Shown piece by piece: positions 35,772 through 43,259 of a stretch of DNA of 43,717 nucleotides. The stretch comes from Burkholderiales bacterium (GTDB taxonomy: Bacteria; Pseudomonadota; Gammaproteobacteria; Burkholderiales; SG8-39). Position numbers and translations under genes: made by a program. Positions within the stretch are counted from its first letter, which is position 1. Every line of letters starts with the position of its first letter. The stretch spans positions 1 through 43,717 of the forward strand of contig JADLES010000151.1 in assembly GCA_020845995.1 (NCBI GenBank), written 5' to 3'. The notes beneath the pieces were generated by a model. That model did no database searches. It was given only the letters and a program-made list of their open reading frames with translations, and was not told the DNA's origin.

Positions 35772-36127
35772 CAGCGGCGCGCGGCGGCAGGCGCGGTCGG
35801 CGCGGCGCTGAGCCGCTGCCACAACCGCTGCACGGCGCGATAACCGCGCCAGAGGGACCAGCCCTTCATTCCCCAGCGGACGGCCCAGCCGAGCGCGAGC
35901 CGCGGACGCAGGGCGACCAGCACCGCCACGCCGGCCGTGACGAGCATCGGCCGCTCGCGCAACTCGCCGAGGACGCGCCCGGCGAACGCCAGAACGCCGT
36001 CGATCCTGCGCCCGGCGGCGTCGCCGCGCGCGGCCAGCGCGGCGAGCAAATCGCGCTCGGCGGCGGCCTGCGCGCTGAGCCGCGCGCGGCGCTCGGCAAG
36101 CGCCAGCAGGCGTGCGCGCACCGTCAC
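35771..36127 (-). CDS. YqjK-like small protein
   Basis: 118 residues. Arginine-rich N-terminal helix (RARLLALAERRARLSAQAAAER), a central hydrophobic stretch (PMLVTAGVAVLVALRP), then a Trp-rich segment (GWAVRWGMKGWSLWRGYRAVQRLW). Position after the YqjD- and YqjE-type genes and composition fit YqjK of E. coli. Probably a peripheral or single-span membrane protein, function unknown. Separated from the YqjE-type gene by 16 bases. Confidence 0.75.
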   Translation of the reverse strand: MTVRARLLALAERRARLSAQAAAERDLLAALAARGDAAGRRIDGVLAFAGRVLGELRERPMLVTAGVAVLVALRPRLALGWAVRWGMKGWSLWRGYRAVQRLWQRLSAAPTAPAAARR

Positions 36128-36143
36128 GGGATTCGCTCGCGAA

Positions 36144-36500
36144 TCATGGCCCCGCGATCCTTTCGCGATCCTGCTTCAGCTCGGCGAGCGTGGCGGCGAG
36201 GAACTTCGGCCGCTCGCGCAGCCGGGCGCGCGCGGCGAGCGCCGCAAAGGCGGCGATGCCGGCGAAGAGCGCGGCCAGGAGCCCCGCGGCGAGCAACCGG
36301 TTGGAATCCCAGAAAAGGAGGACGACCAGGACCGCGGCGAACAGCACCGCGATCGCGAAGAAGAACAGCGCCGCCGCGGCCCAGATCAGGATCTCGGCGA
36401 GCCGGGCCGCCTGCTCCTCGAGCTCGGTGGCGGCGAGGCGCGCCCGCGTTTCGGCGAACGAGAGCAGCGTGCGGGCAAGCTCTTTCACCGATCCAAGCAT
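36144..36500 (-). CDS. YqjE-like membrane protein (phage-holin 3_6 family)
   Basis: 118 residues. An amphipathic N-terminal helix (ELARTLLSFAETRARLAATELEEQAARL) is followed by two close hydrophobic segments (~38-63 and ~70-88), with a charged tail (RERPKFLAATLAELKQDRERI). This is the pattern of YqjE, named for holin-like topology; there is no sign of phage around it. Middle member of the DUF883-YqjE-YqjK set. Confidence 0.85.
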   Translation of the reverse strand: MLGSVKELARTLLSFAETRARLAATELEEQAARLAEILIWAAAALFFFAIAVLFAAVLVVLLFWDSNRLLAAGLLAALFAGIAAFAALAARARLRERPKFLAATLAELKQDRERIAGP

Positions 36501-36534
36501 GGGAAGGCGCGCCCGGTCCGCGGCGGGCGCGGCG

Positions 36535-36843
36535 CTAGCGGCGGCTGATCAGGACGCCCAGCAGCAGGCCGGCGACGGCGGCGATGCCGACGGCTTGCCA
36601 GGGATTGTCCTGCACATACTCATCGGTCGCCCGCGCGGCTTTCCGGGCCTGCTCGAGTGCGGCGCGCTCGGCTTCGCCCAGCTTCACTTTGGCGGTGGCA
36701 AGCGAGGCCTGAATGCGCTCGCGCGCGGCGGCTATTTTTTCGCCGGCCTGCCCGGCGCTCGCGCGCAGCAGTTCTTCGCTGTCCGAGATCAGGGTCTTCA
36801 GGTCGGCAACGAGCTTGTCCTTGGCAGTGGATTCGGTGGTCAT
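36535..36843 (-). CDS. DUF883 family protein (YqjD/ElaB type)
   Basis: 102 residues from the ATG at 36843 (TTESTAKDKLVADLKTLISDSEELL); an ATG at 36894 would add a poorly matching N-terminus. A long amphipathic helix is followed by a C-terminal tail anchor (VGIAAVAGLLLGVLISRR) with the conserved DNPWQAVG before it. E. coli YqjD binds ribosomes at the membrane in stationary phase; the same is plausible but not shown here. First gene of the four-gene set. Confidence 0.92.
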   Translation of the reverse strand: MTTESTAKDKLVADLKTLISDSEELLRASAGQAGEKIAAARERIQASLATAKVKLGEAERAALEQARKAARATDEYVQDNPWQAVGIAAVAGLLLGVLISRR

Positions 36844-36967
36844 GGTCTCGATTTGTCTGGTAGTTGCGATTGAGCGGAACGTTTCCCGCCGCACTGCGTG
36901 CCGGCGGAACCGGACCCCGAAAGGTACCCTGATTACTGCACTGCCGCAACGTCCGCCGGGGGCCGGA

Positions 36968-36973
36968 TAGAAT
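36968..36973 (+). promoter_or_regulatory. -10 box (TAGAAT) of the ampG-like gene
   Basis: TAGAAT overlaps the first possible ATG (36972) and ends 10 bases before the second (36984). This favours 36984 as the start. A normal -35 is not seen 16-18 bases upstream. The 128-base gap 36844-36971 is otherwise shared with the divergent DUF883 gene. Confidence 0.5.
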
Positions 36974-36983
36974 GGCTGCGCCC

Positions 36984-38264
36984 ATGCCGCTGCCGGCGTA
37001 TGCCGCTGTCTTTCGCAGCAGAAAGATCCTGGTTCTGCTGCTGCTCGGATTCTCCTCTGGACTGCCGCTCGCCCTGACCGCGGGCACGCTGCAGGCCTGG
37101 CTCGCGGCGGACAACGTCGACATCGTCGCCATCGGCTGGTTCGCGCTGGCGGGCCAGCCCTACACCTACAAGTTCCTCTGGGCGCCGCTGATGGACCGCT
37201 ACACGCCGCCGTTTCTGGGCAGGCGCCGCGGCTGGCTGCTCGTCACGCAACTGCTGCTCGCCGCGGCGATCGCGTTCATGGGCACGCTCACGCCCCGCGA
37301 CGCGACCTGGCTGCTGGGCGCGGTCGCCCTGGCGGTTGCCTTTCTCTCCGCCTCGCAGGACATCGTTTTCGATGCGCTGCGCGCCGACTGGCTGGAGCGC
37401 GAGGAACGCGGCGCGGGCGCGGCGGTATCCGTGCTTGGCTACCGGATCGCGATGTTGGTGTCCGGCGCGGGCGCGCTGGTCCTCGCCGACCAGTGGCTGG
37501 GATGGGCGGCGACCTACTGGCTGATCGCCGCGCTCATGGGGGTGGGCATGCTCGCCACCTGGTTCGTGGTCGAGCCGGAGAGGAAAGGCGCTACGCCGAA
37601 AACGCTGGACGAGGCGCTGATCAGGCCTTTCGGCGATTTCCTCGCGCGCGAAGGAGCGCTCGCGCTGCTCGCGCTGGTCGTGCTCTACAAGCTGGGCGAC
37701 GCGTTCGCGGGCAACCTCACCACCGCCTTCCTGCTGCGCGGCCCGGGTTTTTCGCTCACCGAGATCGGCGCGATCAACAAGGGCTTCGGGCTTGCAGCGA
37801 CCATCGCCGGCGCGCTCGCCGGCGGCGCGCTGATGGCGAAAATGCGCCTGTACCGCGCGCTGCTCCTGTTTGGCGCGCTGCAGGCGGTCACCAACCTGGG
37901 TTTTCTGCTGCTGTCGATGGCAGGCAAGAGCTATGCGCTGATGGTGGCGGTGATCGGCCTGGAGAATCTTTGCGGCGGCATGGGCACCGCCGCCTACGTC
38001 GCGCTGCTGATGGCGCTGTGCGACCAGCGATACTCGGCGACGCAGTACGCGCTGCTCTCGGCGCTGTCCGCGGTCGGGCGAGTCTACGTCGGCCCCGCCG
38101 CGGGGTACCTCGTCAGCGCGCTCGGCTGGACGCAGTTCTTCCTGTTCAGCTTCCTGATCGCGCTGCCCGGCCTCGCCCTCCTTGCCTGGTTGCGCGCGAG
38201 GATCGAGGCGCTGGACCTGGCTAGCGACCAGTCGCCGATAGCCAGTCGTCCACGACCTGGTTGA
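36984..38264 (+). CDS. AmpG-like MFS muropeptide permease
   Basis: Major-facilitator transporter of 426 residues with about 12-13 membrane helices. AmpG hallmarks are LGFSSGLPLALTAGTLQAWLA in helix 1, LAGQPYTYKFLWAPLMDRYTPP with the PLMDR loop motif, and SASQDIVFDALRADWL in helix 4. AmpG brings GlcNAc-anhydroMurNAc peptides into the cytoplasm for wall recycling and, where ampC is inducible, signals beta-lactamase induction. The earlier ATG at 36972 lies inside the presumed -10 box, so 36984 is preferred. Its 3' end overlaps the convergent hydrolase gene by 44 bases. Confidence 0.88.
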   Translation: MPLPAYAAVFRSRKILVLLLLGFSSGLPLALTAGTLQAWLAADNVDIVAIGWFALAGQPYTYKFLWAPLMDRYTPPFLGRRRGWLLVTQLLLAAAIAFMGTLTPRDATWLLGAVALAVAFLSASQDIVFDALRADWLEREERGAGAAVSVLGYRIAMLVSGAGALVLADQWLGWAATYWLIAALMGVGMLATWFVVEPERKGATPKTLDEALIRPFGDFLAREGALALLALVVLYKLGDAFAGNLTTAFLLRGPGFSLTEIGAINKGFGLAATIAGALAGGALMAKMRLYRALLLFGALQAVTNLGFLLLSMAGKSYALMVAVIGLENLCGGMGTAAYVALLMALCDQRYSATQYALLSALSAVGRVYVGPAAGYLVSALGWTQFFLFSFLIALPGLALLAWLRARIEALDLASDQSPIASRPRPG

Positions 38265-39015
38265 AGCGCTCCGGCTGCTGCAGCATCACCCAGTGGCCGG
38301 TGTCGAAGCCCTCCGCCCGGCTGCCCGGCTGCCGCGCGAGCGCGTCGGCCCAGGTCCTGGCGTGGAACATGAACGGCTTGCGCGCGCCGTAGAGGTAGAG
38401 CATGGGGCAGGCCGGCTTGAAGCGCTGCGTCTGCCGGGCGAACGACTGCGCGCCGCCGAACCAGGCAAGGTAATAGGGATAGTTCATTCGCGAGCGGATG
38501 AAGCGTGGATCCGAGCGGGCGCGCACCCAGCGCGCCATCTTGCGCGTCATCCAGTCGCCCAGCCAGCCACCGGCCATCCAGGCGAGCGCGAGCCAGACCT
38601 GGTAGGCAAGGATGTAGAGCTTCGCGCGCGCCCTCAGCTCGCGCCGCGCAGCGCGCACCTCGCCGATGTCCACGCCGACGATGCGCGCGACCAGCCGCGG
38701 GTTGCGCATGGTGAACTCGTAGCCGAAGATGCAGCCCCAGTCGTGCAGCATGAGCGTGACCGGCCTGCCGGGGCTCAGTTCCTCGATCACCTGCCGGAGG
38801 AAGCGCGTCACCTCGTCCACCGTGTACACGCGGCGCGTCTGCGTCTCGTCGAAACCGGGCAGCGTGAAGCGGATGCAGCGGTACTTCGCCTTCAGAAACT
38901 CCACCTGCGCATCCCACAGGCGGCGGGTATCCGGCCAGCCATGCACCATCACGATGGCCTCGGCACCCTCGTCGCCGTCGACGTGCACCTCGACGCCGGC
39001 GACCGGAACGATCAT
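38221..39015 (-). CDS. Alpha/beta hydrolase, epoxide-hydrolase-like
   Basis: 264 residues. HGWPDTRRLWDAQVEFL (oxyanion region with HGxP) near 23 and HDWGCIFGYEF near 93 place it with epoxide hydrolases and haloalkane dehalogenases, whose nucleophile is the Asp of the HDWG motif. The general base is the His in DTGHWVMLQQPERF near the C-terminus. A lid of about 100 residues rich in aromatics (YYLAWFGGAQSF) is present. The substrate is not determinable. ATG at 39015 overlaps the stop of the DUF488 gene (ATGA). Confidence 0.85.
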   Translation of the reverse strand: MIVPVAGVEVHVDGDEGAEAIVMVHGWPDTRRLWDAQVEFLKAKYRCIRFTLPGFDETQTRRVYTVDEVTRFLRQVIEELSPGRPVTLMLHDWGCIFGYEFTMRNPRLVARIVGVDIGEVRAARRELRARAKLYILAYQVWLALAWMAGGWLGDWMTRKMARWVRARSDPRFIRSRMNYPYYLAWFGGAQSFARQTQRFKPACPMLYLYGARKPFMFHARTWADALARQPGSRAEGFDTGHWVMLQQPERFNQVVDDWLSATGR

Positions 39016-39398
39016 GTAATCTTCGCGCCTCGCTCCCTGAGCAGGCGCCTGAGGGTGGAACGGTGGCAGTGCGCCTCGTTCTCGCAGTAGCAGCCGACCG
39101 AGAAATTCGCCGAGCGCGAGAGCGCCGCCAGCACATCCAGGATCCGGCTCGGCGTCGCCGCCTTCATTTCCCTTTCATACCGCCTCGCGAACGCTTGCCA
39201 CTGCGCGTCTGTCTCCGCGTTCTGCGCGACCTTTACGGTCGCATCGGACGGCGATAGCTCCGGCAGCCAGACGTCGTACCAGTTGTCAGACGAGAATCTC
39301 GCCTTCGGCACGCCGCGCGGCGGCCGGCGCACCGTGCCGATGCGCGGGCCTTCGCTGCGCGGGTGCGGCGATCCCAGGCGAACGATGGAAACGGACAT
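39012..39398 (-). CDS. DUF488 family protein
   Basis: 128 residues from an ATG at 39398 with a strong Shine-Dalgarno (GAGGAGG) 5-6 bases upstream. The conserved features are GTVRRPPRGVPKARFSSDNWYDVWLPELSPS and, near the end, the two-cysteine motif GCYCENEAHCHRSTLRRLL. DUF488 proteins are of unknown biochemical function; the CxC...CHR motif suggests metal or redox chemistry. Probably cotranscribed with the hydrolase it overlaps. Confidence 0.85.
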   Translation of the reverse strand: MSVSIVRLGSPHPRSEGPRIGTVRRPPRGVPKARFSSDNWYDVWLPELSPSDATVKVAQNAETDAQWQAFARRYEREMKAATPSRILDVLAALSRSANFSVGCYCENEAHCHRSTLRRLLRERGAKIT

Positions 39399-39498
39399 GC
39401 AACCTCCTCGCGGCCGCGCGGGCCGCCTTGGGCCAACCGGTATTCTCGCGCATCGCGCATCATGGGTCGCCGGCAAATGGCGCGCGTGCCCGGCCCTC

Positions 39499-39512
39499 TT
39501 GACGTGGATCAA
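39499..39512 (+). promoter_or_regulatory. FNR/Anr-type box upstream of the DUF1847 gene
   Basis: TTGACGTGGATCAA matches the FNR consensus TTGAT-N4-ATCAA at 9 of 10 positions. Its centre (39505.5) is 41.5 bases upstream of the start predicted from the -10-like TACTGT at 39534-39539, the geometry of a class II FNR-activated promoter. It implies low-oxygen induction. Confidence 0.6.
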
Positions 39513-39533
39513 TTCGCGCGGCCCCTGCATACG

Positions 39534-39539
39534 TACTGT
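39534..39539 (+). promoter_or_regulatory. -10-like element TACTGT for the DUF1847 gene
   Basis: TACTGT keeps the key A2 and T6 of the sigma-70 -10 and lies 21 bases downstream of the FNR-type box. A start about 39546 would leave a 16-base leader carrying the ribosome-binding site AGGAG (39549-39555 region) before the ATG at 39563. Confidence 0.45.
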
Positions 39540-39562
39540 GACTCACCAAAGGAGCCGCCACG

Positions 39563-40261
39563 ATGACCTACCAGGACCCGGCCTGCGCCTATTGTCCGCC
39601 TACTGTCCGCGCCTGTCGCCTGGGGGAGGCGTCCGAACGCGGCCCCGGCTTTTGCCCCACCAAGGTCGACCCGCAGGCACAGGCGACGGCGCGCGCCTGG
39701 TACGACGATCCGGAGGTCCGCCGCATTTCGCAGGAGTCCGCCCGCGTGGAAGCGGAAGGGTATTGCAAGTGGACGCGCGTCGAGGAGATCGTCGAATTCG
39801 CGAGAAAGATGGGCTTCCGCAAGCTCGGCATCGCGAACTGCATCAGCTTCGTGGACCACGCCTATGTGCTCTCGGGAATACTCGAGAGCCACGGTTTTGA
39901 GGTCGTCTCGGTCGCCTGCAAGAACGACAATATTCCCAAGGAGGAGCTGGGCCTCGCCGACTCCGAGAAGATCCGGCCGGGCCAATTCGAGGCATTGTGC
40001 AACCCGGTCGCGCAGGCCGAGCTCCTGAACGAGCACGGATGCGAATTGAACGTCGTGATGGGCCTGTGCATCGGCCATGACAGCCTGTTCTTCAGGCATG
40101 CCAAGGGCCTCACCACCGTCCTGATCGCGAAGGATCGAGTGCTTGGCCACAACCCGCTGGCGGCCCTCCAGCTTGCCGATACCTACTATAGTCGCCTGTG
40201 GGGGCCTCTGAAGCCCGCGAAGCCGCCGAAGCTGCCAGCCGCGGGCCGGCGCGCGCCATGA
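39563..40261 (+). CDS. DUF1847 cysteine-rich protein, probable metal-binding
   Basis: 232 residues, soluble. Several cysteines are placed in conserved pairs: CAYCPPTVRACR (residues ~8-19), GFCPTK, GYCKWTR, ANCISFVDH, VACKNDNIP, EALCNPVAQAE, and MGLCIGHDSLFFRHA. The second half (IGIANCISF, VSVACKNDNIP, GLCIGHD) is the DUF1847 core. Function unknown; the cysteine set and the upstream FNR-type box suggest an iron-sulphur or other metal protein of low-oxygen growth, which is inference. Ends 10 bases before the convergent metW end. Confidence 0.85.
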   Translation: MTYQDPACAYCPPTVRACRLGEASERGPGFCPTKVDPQAQATARAWYDDPEVRRISQESARVEAEGYCKWTRVEEIVEFARKMGFRKLGIANCISFVDHAYVLSGILESHGFEVVSVACKNDNIPKEELGLADSEKIRPGQFEALCNPVAQAELLNEHGCELNVVMGLCIGHDSLFFRHAKGLTTVLIAKDRVLGHNPLAALQLADTYYSRLWGPLKPAKPPKLPAAGRRAP

Positions 40262-40271
40262 GCGTCCGGTT

Positions 40272-40847
40272 TCAGGCGCTGACGCGGTAGATCACGAGCG
40301 CGCCAAGAAGGTTCGGCAGCAGCGAAACCGGCGCGCCGCCGGTGAGCACGACCCGCTCGAGGACGCGGAAGCCGAGCTTCGCGCACAGCGCCTCGAAATC
40401 GACCAGCGTGCAAAGGTGCACGTTGGGCGTGTCGTACCACTGGTAGGGAAGCTCTTTCGACACCGGCATGTGGCCGGCGAACGCGATCTGGATGCGCGCC
40501 CGCCAATAGCCGAAGTTGGGGAAGGAGACGATCGCCTCGCGACCGACGCGGAGCATTTCCCTGAGCAGCGGCTCCTGCCGGCGGATCGCCTGCAGCGTCT
40601 CCGAGAGGATCACGGTGTCGAAGGAGCGGTCGGCGAACGCGGCGAGACCGTCCTCCAGGTCCATCTGCAACACGTTGACGTCGTTGCCGAGGCAGGCGAT
40701 GACCTTGGCGTCGTCGATCTCCACGCCGTAGCCGTGCGCCGCGTGCGTCTTCCACAGGTGCTTGAGCAGTCCGCCGTCGCCGCAGCCAAGGTCCAGCACC
40801 CGTGCCCCCGGCGCCACCCAGCGCGCCATCGTTTCGACTTCGGTCAT
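40272..40847 (-). CDS. metW: Methionine biosynthesis protein MetW
   Basis: SAM-methyltransferase-like protein required with MetX for efficient homoserine acylation in several proteobacteria. 191 residues: motif [13 protein letters not shown] near 19, the EIDD acidic end of strand beta 2, [15 protein letters not shown], and the MetW-specific [18 protein letters not shown] and [20 protein letters not shown]. Its ATG overlaps the metX stop (ATGA), so the pair is translationally coupled and both lie under the metX riboswitch. Confidence 0.96.
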   Translation of the reverse strand: MTEVETMARWVAPGARVLDLGCGDGGLLKHLWKTHAAHGYGVEIDDAKVIACLGNDVNVLQMDLEDGLAAFADRSFDTVILSETLQAIRRQEPLLREMLRVGREAIVSFPNFGYWRARIQIAFAGHMPVSKELPYQWYDTPNVHLCTLVDFEALCAKLGFRVLERVVLTGGAPVSLLPNLLGALVIYRVSA

Positions 40848-41950
40848 AGCGAGATGTTGGCGAAGTAGGCGCGCAGCGCGCCGTGGTAGCGCGCGTCGTC
40901 CAGCAGGAAGGCGTCGTGTCCCTGCGGCGCGTCGATCTCGAGGTAGGAGACCACGCGCCGGTTGTCGAGCAGCGCGCGCACGATCTCGCGCGAGCGCTGC
41001 GACGAGAAGCGCCAGTCCGAGGTGAACGAGATCACGAGAAAATCGGCCTGCGCGCGCGCGAAGGCCTTCGCCAGGTCGCCGCCGAATTCCGCGGCAGGAT
41101 CGTAGTAATCGAGCGCCTTGGTGATGCGCAAATAGGTGTTGGCGTCGAAGTACTCGGCGAACTTGTCGCCTTGGTGGCGCAGGTACGACTCGACCTCGAA
41201 ATCGACGTCGAAGTCGAATCCGGGCGCGGCGCGCCGCAGCGCGCGGCCGAACTTCTCCATCATCGCGTCGCCCGACAGGTAGGTGATGTGGCCGATCATG
41301 CGCGCGATACGCAGCCCCCGGCGCGGCAGCACGCCCTTGTCGTGGTAGTGGCCGCCGTGGAACTCCGGATCGGTCATGATCGCCTGGCGCGCGACCTCGT
41401 TGAAGGCGATGTTCTGCGCCGACAGGCGCGGCGTGGCGGCGATGACGATCGCGTTGCGCACGCGCCCGGGGTAGGAGAGGGACCATTGCAGCGCCTGCAT
41501 GGCGCCAAGGCTCCCGCCCATCACCGCGGCGAAGCGCTCGATGCCGAGGCGGTCGGCAAGGCGCGCCTGCGCGGCCACCCAGTCTTCGACCGTCACCACC
41601 GGGAAATCCGCGCCCCAGGGCCGGCCGGTGGCGGGGTTGACCGAGGTCGGACCGGTCGAGCCGAAGCAGGAGCCGATGTAGTTGTTGCCGACGACGAAGA
41701 AGCGTTCGGTGTCGAGCGGCTTGCCCGGGCCGACCATGTTGTCCCACCAGCCCAGATTCTTCGGCTCGCCGGCGTAGCTGCCGGCGACGTGGTGCGAGGC
41801 GTTGAGCGCGTGGCAGACCAGCACCGCGTTCGAGCGCGCCGCGTTCAGCGTACCGTAGGTCTCGTAGGCGATCTCGAACTCGGGCAGCACCGCGCCCGAC
41901 TTCAGCCGGAGCGGCTCGGAAAACCTCGCCTTCTTCGCTTCTACGATCAC
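40844..41950 (-). CDS. metX: Homoserine O-acyltransferase
   Basis: Alpha/beta-hydrolase-fold transferase that acylates homoserine, first committed step of methionine synthesis. 368 residues from a GTG at 41950. Family motifs: [39 protein letters not shown] (acyl-binding), the nucleophile elbow [12 protein letters not shown] (Ser near 147), [23 protein letters not shown], and the late Asp/His in TSDWRFS and [10 protein letters not shown]. MetX enzymes use acetyl- or succinyl-CoA depending on a few residues; I cannot tell which from sight. Preceded by a SAM-II riboswitch and terminator. Confidence 0.96.
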   Translation of the reverse strand: MIVEAKKARFSEPLRLKSGAVLPEFEIAYETYGTLNAARSNAVLVCHALNASHHVAGSYAGEPKNLGWWDNMVGPGKPLDTERFFVVGNNYIGSCFGSTGPTSVNPATGRPWGADFPVVTVEDWVAAQARLADRLGIERFAAVMGGSLGAMQALQWSLSYPGRVRNAIVIAATPRLSAQNIAFNEVARQAIMTDPEFHGGHYHDKGVLPRRGLRIARMIGHITYLSGDAMMEKFGRALRRAAPGFDFDVDFEVESYLRHQGDKFAEYFDANTYLRITKALDYYDPAAEFGGDLAKAFARAQADFLVISFTSDWRFSSQRSREIVRALLDNRRVVSYLEIDAPQGHDAFLLDDARYHGALRAYFANISL

Positions 41951-41966
41951 GCCCGTTCCCGAAATG

Positions 41967-41999
41967 AAAAACCCGTTCAGCTTGCGCGAGAACGGGTTT
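41967..41999 (-). terminator. Intrinsic terminator in the metX leader
   Basis: Read on the minus strand, AAACCCGTTC (41999-41990) pairs with GAACGGGTTT (41978-41969) around an 11-base loop; the T-run spans 41971-41967 (five T). The metX GTG is 16 bases farther. It sits directly after the SAM-II aptamer and would stop transcription before metX. Confidence 0.88.
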
Positions 42000-42042
42000 C
42001 CGGTCTCTTTAGCGGCATTTGTAGAGCGCCCGCAAGCTGAAC
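41975..42042 (-). promoter_or_regulatory. Antiterminator pairing of the metX leader
   Basis: GTTCAGCTTGCG (42042-42031), inside the aptamer loop, is exactly complementary to CGCAAGCTGAAC (41986-41975), which covers the terminator loop and the first bases of its 3' arm. The 12-pair helix and the terminator cannot coexist. It also takes UUGC from the aptamer pseudoknot, so ligand binding would release the terminator. Confidence 0.75.
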
Positions 42043-42056
42043 ATCAAATCGGCGCT
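42001..42056 (-). promoter_or_regulatory. SAM-II riboswitch aptamer
   Basis: RNA read on the minus strand: P1 is AGCGCC (42056-42051) with GGCGCU (42030-42025); the loop begins GAUUUGA and contains UUGC (42035-42032); the 3' segment is CUACAAAUGCCGCUAAAGAGA. The order P1-GAUUU-UUGC-P1'-AAAUG-GCUAAA-AG is the SAM-II (metA motif) core as I recall it, and UUGC can pair with the GC of GCUAAA to make the pseudoknot stem P2a. The second pseudoknot stem (P2b) is less clear: only short pairing is visible. SAM-II sits before metA/metX-type genes in proteobacteria, as here. Confidence 0.82.
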
Positions 42057-42064
42057 GGGACGAG

Positions 42065-42070
42065 ATTATA
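42065..42070 (-). promoter_or_regulatory. -10 box (TATAAT) of metX
   Basis: Perfect TATAAT on the minus strand. A transcription start about 7 bases on (near 42058) would begin just ahead of the aptamer P1 stem. No good -35 is visible at 16-18 bases. The box overlaps the TAA stop of the CoA-transferase gene (42068-42066). Confidence 0.7.
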
Positions 42071-43259
42071 CCCTTGCCGCCCCTGTGCGGATCATACGCT
42101 CGATCTCAGCTTCGGAAAGCCCCGCCTCGCGCAGCACTTCGCGCGTGTGCTCGCCCAGGCGCGGCGCGTGGCGGCGGTACTCGGGGGGCGACTCGGACCA
42201 CTCCGAGGGCGCCGTCATCGAGCGCAGGCGCCCTTCGGTCGGATGTTCGATCTCGCGGAAGTAGCCGATCGCCGCGAGATGCGGGTCGGCGAGGATGTCG
42301 GCGAGGCTGTTCATGCGCTGCACCGGGATGTCGGCCGCTTCCAGCGCCGCGAGCCAGTCGGCGGTGGTTCGCTTTCGCATCTCTTCGGCGATCAGCGCGT
42401 AGGCGCCCTCGAAGTCGCGGCTGCGCGCTTCCGGCGTCGCGAACCTGGGGTCCCGGAGCAGTTCCGGGCGCCCGATCAGCCCGAAGAACGCGCGCCACTG
42501 CTTGTCGTTGTAGACGAGCATGCAGAGGTAGCCGTCCTTCGTTTCGTAGGGCCTGCGCCCGCTGGCGAGCATGCGGCCGTAGCCCAGCCCGCCCTGCGCC
42601 GGCACGAAGGTCTCGCCGGCGAGGTGCTCGCCCAGCACGAGCTGCAGCAGGCTCTCGAACATGGGCACGTCGATCCGCTGCCCGGTGCCGCTTTTCTCGC
42701 GCCGGTACAGGCCCGCGCACACCGCGCTGGCGACCTGCATCCCGGTGGCGCGGTCGGCGACGATCGCCGGCAGGTAGCGGGGCGCTTCGCCGCCCGCCTC
42801 GCGAAACAGCCACGGCAGGCCCACCGCGCCCTGAATGAGATCGTCGTAGGCGGCCTTCGCCGCGTACGGACCGCGCTGCGAGTAGCCGAAGGCGCCGACA
42901 TACAGGATGCGCGGGTTCACGGCGCGAACGTCCTCGTAGCCGAGCTTGAGCCGCGCCATCGCCTGCGGCCGGATGTTGTAGACCAGCACATCGGCGCTTT
43001 TCGCGAGCGCGAGGCAGGCGTCGCGCCCGGCCGGCTGCTTGAGATCCAGCACCGCCGAGCGCTTGTTGCGGTTAGCGTTGAGGAAGATGTGTCCCATGCC
43101 CTTGGATCGCATCGGCGCGTTGTGGCGCATCACGTCGCCCTCGGGCGGCTCGACCTTGACCACGTCTGCGCCCAGGTCGGCGAGGATCTGCGTCGCGTAG
43201 GGGCCCATCACCACCGTGGTGAGGTCGAGGATGCGGACGCCGTCGAGCGGGCCGGGCAT
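42066..43259 (-). CDS. CaiB/BaiF family (family III) CoA-transferase
   Basis: Transfers CoA between acyl groups without covalent acyl-Ser chemistry. 397 residues, the usual length. Pattern: PLDGVRILDLTTVVMGPYATQILADLGADVVKVEPP at the N-terminus (glycine-rich nucleotide turn), NRNKRSAVLDLK, and GYGQ-like GAFGYSQRGPYA, then YLPAIVADRATG, whose Asp (near 168) is the expected catalytic aspartate. Acyl donor and acceptor cannot be assigned. The ATG at 43259 overlaps the ptsI stop (TAATG). No promoter seems required; it is probably cotranscribed with the preceding gene. Confidence 0.92.
   Translation of the reverse strand: MPGPLDGVRILDLTTVVMGPYATQILADLGADVVKVEPPEGDVMRHNAPMRSKGMGHIFLNANRNKRSAVLDLKQPAGRDACLALAKSADVLVYNIRPQAMARLKLGYEDVRAVNPRILYVGAFGYSQRGPYAAKAAYDDLIQGAVGLPWLFREAGGEAPRYLPAIVADRATGMQVASAVCAGLYRREKSGTGQRIDVPMFESLLQLVLGEHLAGETFVPAQGGLGYGRMLASGRRPYETKDGYLCMLVYNDKQWRAFFGLIGRPELLRDPRFATPEARSRDFEGAYALIAEEMRKRTTADWLAALEAADIPVQRMNSLADILADPHLAAIGYFREIEHPTEGRLRSMTAPSEWSESPPEYRRHAPRLGEHTREVLREAGLSEAEIERMIRTGAARV

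Noticed and set aside
36144-36500. Phage holin or prophage remnant
   Set aside because: The family name only reflects topology; the gene is in a standard yqj-type set and no phage genes, integrase or attachment site is seen.
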